A stretch of 64,000 nt of DNA. It comes from an uncultured Victivallales bacterium. Lineage in GTDB: Bacteria; Verrucomicrobiota; Lentisphaeria; Victivallales; UBA1829. Every line of letters begins with the position of its first letter. The stretch's first letter is position 1. The notes beneath the pieces are model-generated. The model ran no database searches, was not told where the DNA came from, and saw only the letters and a list, made by a program, of their open reading frames with translations. The position numbers and the translations under genes are program-made. Below, piece after piece: positions 61,237 to 64,000 of this stretch. The stretch is taken from the NCBI GenBank assembly GCA_944390735.1, contig CALXRL010000059.1, positions 1 through 64,000 on the forward strand. The letters run 5' to 3'.

Positions 61237-62058
61237 TTATCTCCAGTTGACCGTCCAGGGAGCGTTTCCCCGGTTCCACAACTCGTTGAGCAGCTGGTAT
61301 TCCCGCGGGGTGTCCATGCACTGCCAGAATCCTTCGTGGCAGAAGGGAACCATCTGGGAATCGGCGACCGCGGCGAGCATCGGCTCCTTTTCAAAGCTCA
61401 GCGACACATCCCCCGAAAGATAGCGCGGGATGAACTCCCGGTTCACCACCATGTATCCCCCGTTGATGTAACCCTCCGGTTTCGCCGGTTTTTCCTCGAA
61501 TCCGCGGACCAGTCCGTCGACGATGTTCATCGCACCGAACCGGCTCGCCGGGTGCACCGCCGAACAGGTCAGCAGTTTGCCGTGTTTCCGATGAAAGCGC
61601 AGAAGATCGGCGATGTTGATGTCCGCCAGGCCGTCCCCGTAGGTGAGAAAAAACTCCCGGTCGGACTCTTTCAGATAACGCGAGGCGCGGTAGACGCGGC
61701 AGCCGGTCATGGAGTCCAGTCCCGTTCCCGCCAGTGTCACCTGCCAGTCGTCCGCCTCGGAACTGCCGTGGTAGAGGATGCCGGGATCGTGACCCAGACG
61801 GATCGTCACATCGGTCGTGCGGATGTGGTAGTTGACAAAATAATCAATGAATTTCTCTTTTTTGTAGCCGAGACAGAGAATGAAGCGCTTGACTCCGAAC
61901 GCCGCAAAACAGCGCATGATATGCCAGATGATCGGCTGCTCCCCGATTTCCACCATCGGTTTCGGCAGCAGCTCCGTCACTTCCATCAGACGGGTTCCGC
62001 GGCCGCCGCAGAGAATCACGGCGGGGGGCATCTCCTCGTTTCTGTTCTCATCCTGCAT
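61237..62058 (-). CDS. rfbF: Glucose-1-phosphate cytidylyltransferase
   Basis: 273 aa nucleotidyltransferase: AVILCGGRGTRLMEVTELLP with KPMVEIG, FILCLGYKKEKFIDYF, LTYGDGLADINI (catalytic Asp), MNIVDGLVRGFEEKPA, YINGGYMVVNREFI and WQCMDTPREYQLL, the RfbF/DdhA signature set. It makes CDP-glucose from CTP and glucose-1-phosphate and starts the CDP-dideoxyhexose pathway. The ATG at 62058 is preferred since GGAGAGG lies upstream; in-frame ATGs at 62076 and 62031 also exist. First gene of a six-gene operon. Confidence 0.95.
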   Translation of the reverse strand: MQDENRNEEMPPAVILCGGRGTRLMEVTELLPKPMVEIGEQPIIWHIMRCFAAFGVKRFILCLGYKKEKFIDYFVNYHIRTTDVTIRLGHDPGILYHGSSEADDWQVTLAGTGLDSMTGCRVYRASRYLKESDREFFLTYGDGLADINIADLLRFHRKHGKLLTCSAVHPASRFGAMNIVDGLVRGFEEKPAKPEGYINGGYMVVNREFIPRYLSGDVSLSFEKEPMLAAVADSQMVPFCHEGFWQCMDTPREYQLLNELWNRGNAPWTVNWR

Positions 62059-62087
62059 AGACCCAATCCTCTCCATTCCGAATCAAG

Positions 62088-62117
62088 ATAATATATGGGT
62101 GTGTCTCTCAGATTCAA
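62088..62117 (-). promoter_or_regulatory. Probable promoter of the CDP-sugar operon
   Basis: On the minus strand TTGAAT (62117-62112), 18 nt, TATTAT (62093-62088), about 30 nt upstream of the rfbF start codon. Confidence 0.5.
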
Positions 62118-62154
62118 ATGATTTCCGGCGGAAAATGAATTTTTTTCTTTTCCC

Positions 62155-62183
62155 TTGACTCCACCCGCCTTTTCATTTATAGT
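62155..62183 (+). promoter_or_regulatory. Promoter of the SGNH hydrolase gene
   Basis: TTGACT (62155-62160), 17 nt, TATAGT (62178-62183), one mismatch in each box, 28 nt before the start codon. Confidence 0.7.
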
Positions 62184-62210
62184 ACCGGAAAACAGAGGGA
62201 GAGATTTCTT

Positions 62211-62912
62211 ATGCCAAAGACATCCTGCACGCCGTATCCGAAATTTGAACGGGACTCGTATGACTGGGACGAGCGCTATCGTCTCTGCTGTGAACAGGCG
62301 AAGGCCCGCCGCGCCGACATCGTTTTCATCGGCGATTCCATTACGCATTTCTGGGATTCCGCCGCAAAACCCGTTTCTCACGGAGGTCCCGTCTGGGACC
62401 GCCTCTTTTCCCGACGGAATGTTCTCAATATCGGATTCGGATGGGACCGCACGCCCAATGTGCTCTGGCGTCTGGAGCATGGACATTTTGAAAATCAGAA
62501 ACCCAAAGTTGTTGTCCTGAATATCGGAACCAACAACCTGACCGGAACCGCCAACTATCCCGGCGACACTCCCGAGGATACCGCCGACGGGGTCCTCGCG
62601 GTGATCGACAAACTGCAGGAGCTCTCTCCGGAAAGCCTCATCGTCTCCATGGCGATCTTCCCCCGGAGCGACGGCGGACCGGAACGCGCTCAGATGGTCA
62701 CCCGGACCAATGCGATCGTGACGGAAAAACTCAAGGGACGGCCGAATGTTCTCCGGCTCGATCTCACCAGGCAGTTTCTGAATCCCGACGGTTCGCAGAA
62801 CGAGGAGCTCTTCCGCGGCGGGTGTCATCTTTCCTACGCCGGATATGAGGTCTGGGGAGCCGCTCTTCTCCCCGTTTTCGACCGGTACGTCGGGCCTCTC
62901 CCGGAAGAATGA
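62211..62912 (+). CDS. SGNH/GDSL-family hydrolase (PAF-acetylhydrolase-like)
   Basis: 233 aa, no signal peptide. Motifs: DIVFIGDSITHFWDS (Ser43), NIGFGWDRTPNVLW (Gly block), VLNIGTNNLTG (Asn block) and GGCHLSYAGYEVWG (catalytic His). The pattern matches bacterial PAF-AH-like GDSL esterases that often accompany glycan loci and deacylate carbohydrates. It has its own promoter and AGAGGGAGAG as RBS. It is divergent from the CDP-sugar operon and convergent with an AraC regulator. Confidence 0.9.
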   Translation: MPKTSCTPYPKFERDSYDWDERYRLCCEQAKARRADIVFIGDSITHFWDSAAKPVSHGGPVWDRLFSRRNVLNIGFGWDRTPNVLWRLEHGHFENQKPKVVVLNIGTNNLTGTANYPGDTPEDTADGVLAVIDKLQELSPESLIVSMAIFPRSDGGPERAQMVTRTNAIVTEKLKGRPNVLRLDLTRQFLNPDGSQNEELFRGGCHLSYAGYEVWGAALLPVFDRYVGPLPEE

Positions 62913-62970
62913 GTCCCGGAACGGGGCCTCTTCCCGTGGGATCGCCGTTCGCGGAGGCGTGGAGAATTTC

Positions 62971-63825
62971 TCAGTTCTGCCGCTCTCTCTCCTCCATTTT
63001 CCGGTAGAACGCTCTCGGCGACATGCCCGAATACTGCTTGAACTGCCGGGAAAAGGAGAAGGCGTCGGGATATCCGAACCGTTCCGCAATCTCCTTCACC
63101 GGAAGACGCCGGGAGCGCATCGTGATGAGGATCAGCTCCAGTTTCTTCCGGAGACGGTATTCCATGGGCGCAATGCCGTAATACTCCTTGAAGATCCGCC
63201 GGAAATTGGTCTGACTCATGCTGGCGGCATCCGCCAGATCCCGAAGCGTGATTTTTTCCCGGAAATCCTTTTCCAGCAGTCGGATCGCCTCCTCCATCTC
63301 GCTCCGGTAGAGCGTCAGGACCGTGTCGCGGGGAAGAAAGAGCGACATGGCAAATTCGGAAAGGTGCATCATCGCAAGAAGAACACGCGTTTCACTTTCA
63401 AAACGCAGTTCGTCGATCAGTTCGTCAAATTTCCGGCAGACGGGAGTGTCAATCCCGATCTCCCGGACCAGCATTTCCCGCGGACAGCCCGAATGGGTCA
63501 TGAAAAATGCGTACTGCTCCTGCGGCAGCACTATATATTTGTCCAGATAGAGTCCCCGGTCGTGATGCTGATCGTAATGCAGGACAGGATTTTTCAGAAT
63601 GAGCGTGCCCGGATGAAACGGATATTTTCTTCCGTTGTCCTTCTGCACATATTCCCCCGTTCCGGCGAGAATGTAGCAGAATGAGGCCGTGTTGCTTCCG
63701 ATGTTCGGCCGGACCGACGGCTCCTGGAAAAACTCCCGGCTCGTACCTGCCCGGAACAGCGAACCCCTCCGGTAAACCAGGAGCCGTTCCGTTCGATACC
63801 CCTTCTCCTGTATCATTTTCATCAT
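62971..63825 (-). CDS. AraC-family transcriptional regulator with cupin-type sensor
   Basis: 284 aa. A cupin-like N-terminal domain (ASFCYILAGTGEYVQKDNGR; YPFHPGTLILKNPVLHYDQH) is followed by a linker and the AraC DNA-binding domain (about 185-280): ITLRDLADAASMSQTNFRRI, then VKEIAERFGYPDAFSFSRQF. The ATG at 63825 follows AGAGGAAAGGG; the frame is open further upstream but without family residues. It is divergent from a gene that starts at 63990, which it probably activates. Confidence 0.92.
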   Translation of the reverse strand: MMKMIQEKGYRTERLLVYRRGSLFRAGTSREFFQEPSVRPNIGSNTASFCYILAGTGEYVQKDNGRKYPFHPGTLILKNPVLHYDQHHDRGLYLDKYIVLPQEQYAFFMTHSGCPREMLVREIGIDTPVCRKFDELIDELRFESETRVLLAMMHLSEFAMSLFLPRDTVLTLYRSEMEEAIRLLEKDFREKITLRDLADAASMSQTNFRRIFKEYYGIAPMEYRLRKKLELILITMRSRRLPVKEIAERFGYPDAFSFSRQFKQYSGMSPRAFYRKMEERERQN

Positions 63826-63943
63826 GGACCCTTTCCTCTGATTCCTTTCTACCTTACAGGAGCGTTTCGAAAATGTCAAACGGGAAATGGACAAATATGA
63901 TATGTTTTTGGGCAGATCGAACATTCCGGATTCCTTTCCTCTG

Positions 63944-63952
63944 TGCTATAAT
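63944..63952 (+). promoter_or_regulatory. Extended -10 promoter of the gene at the right edge
   Basis: TGC followed by TATAAT (63947-63952). No clear -35 is seen 17 nt upstream, which fits activation by the divergent AraC regulator. Confidence 0.5.
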
Positions 63953-63989
63953 GTAAGAAACGAAACCGTACAGGGAAGGGAGAGTGTGC

Positions 63990-64000
63990 ATGAAACAATC
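63990..64000 (+). CDS. Start of a gene cut by the right window edge
   Basis: An ATG at 63990 reads MKQ... with AAGGGAGAG about 6-14 nt upstream and an extended -10 promoter 38 nt before it. Only the first codons are in the window, so no product can be named. Confidence 0.4.

Noticed and set aside
1..64000. CRISPR arrays, prophage, transposons, tRNA or rRNA genes
   Set aside because: I found no regularly spaced repeats with spacers, no integrase or transposase, and no tRNA-like cloverleaf that I could support by eye.

Overview
The window reads as a chromosomal segment of a Lentisphaerota/Victivallis-like bacterium (PVC superphylum). This is inferred from gene content and not from a marker gene: H-X9-DG pseudopilins with the FTLIELLVV start, many secreted glycoside hydrolases of unusual build, GntR/LacI-type sugar regulators, and a moderately GC-rich genome with AT-rich promoters. 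I see no phage, transposase, CRISPR array, rRNA or tRNA.

Layout. 1-2.2 kb: a 5'-truncated repeat-rich membrane-anchored protein and a second anchored protein of unknown function. 2.2-7.2 kb: an amino-sugar locus (nagB-nagA-oxidoreductase) divergent from an AraC regulator and a sugar isomerase; both outer promoters share a -10 block and upstream TTTGCAT boxes. 7.3-8.8 kb: an orphan periplasmic adaptor protein. 8.9-24 kb: two divergent glycan loci, each with its own GntR regulator, an H-X9-DG pseudopilin and secreted hydrolases; the second carries two GH71-like proteins, one fused to a SUMF1-type domain. 24.3-30.8 kb: an FKBP isomerase, then (minus strand) a LacI regulator, pseudopilin, GH-A hydrolase and solute-binding protein, with two copies of a putative operator before the regulator. 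31-35 kb: MarR-YczE-like pair, then housekeeping tsaD, a Gph-like phosphatase and an EI24-family protein. 35-43 kb: small catabolic units with their own regulators (alpha/alpha-toroid enzyme with PocR-AraC; cytoplasmic GH10 with IclR; SGNH hydrolase; URO-D-family protein). 43.3-46 kb: CPBP protease, miaA and an anchored helical-repeat protein. 46-52 kb: a fourth regulator-pseudopilin-hydrolase unit, with a frameshifted regulator. 52-55 kb: GntR regulator plus GH36-like alpha-galactosidase. 55-62 kb: a tightly overlapping six-gene minus-strand operon (rfbF, rfbG, rfbH, a YerE-like ThDP enzyme, a GT2 glycosyltransferase, an NAD-dependent reductase) that looks like a pathway to a CDP-linked branched 3,6-dideoxyhexose of the yersiniose type. 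62-64 kb: an SGNH hydrolase, an AraC regulator and the first codons of a divergent gene.

Two themes stand out. First, a module of one transcription factor, one pseudopilin and one or more large secreted glycosidases occurs four times, each copy beside a good promoter or operator-like repeats; it looks like a counterpart of Bacteroidota polysaccharide-utilisation loci in which a pseudopilin replaces SusC/D. Second, the window holds ten local transcription factors, so glycan use appears to be cut into many small separately sensed units, with amino-sugar (nag), alpha-galactoside (GH36) and xylan-type (GH10) cytoplasmic enzymes completing breakdown.
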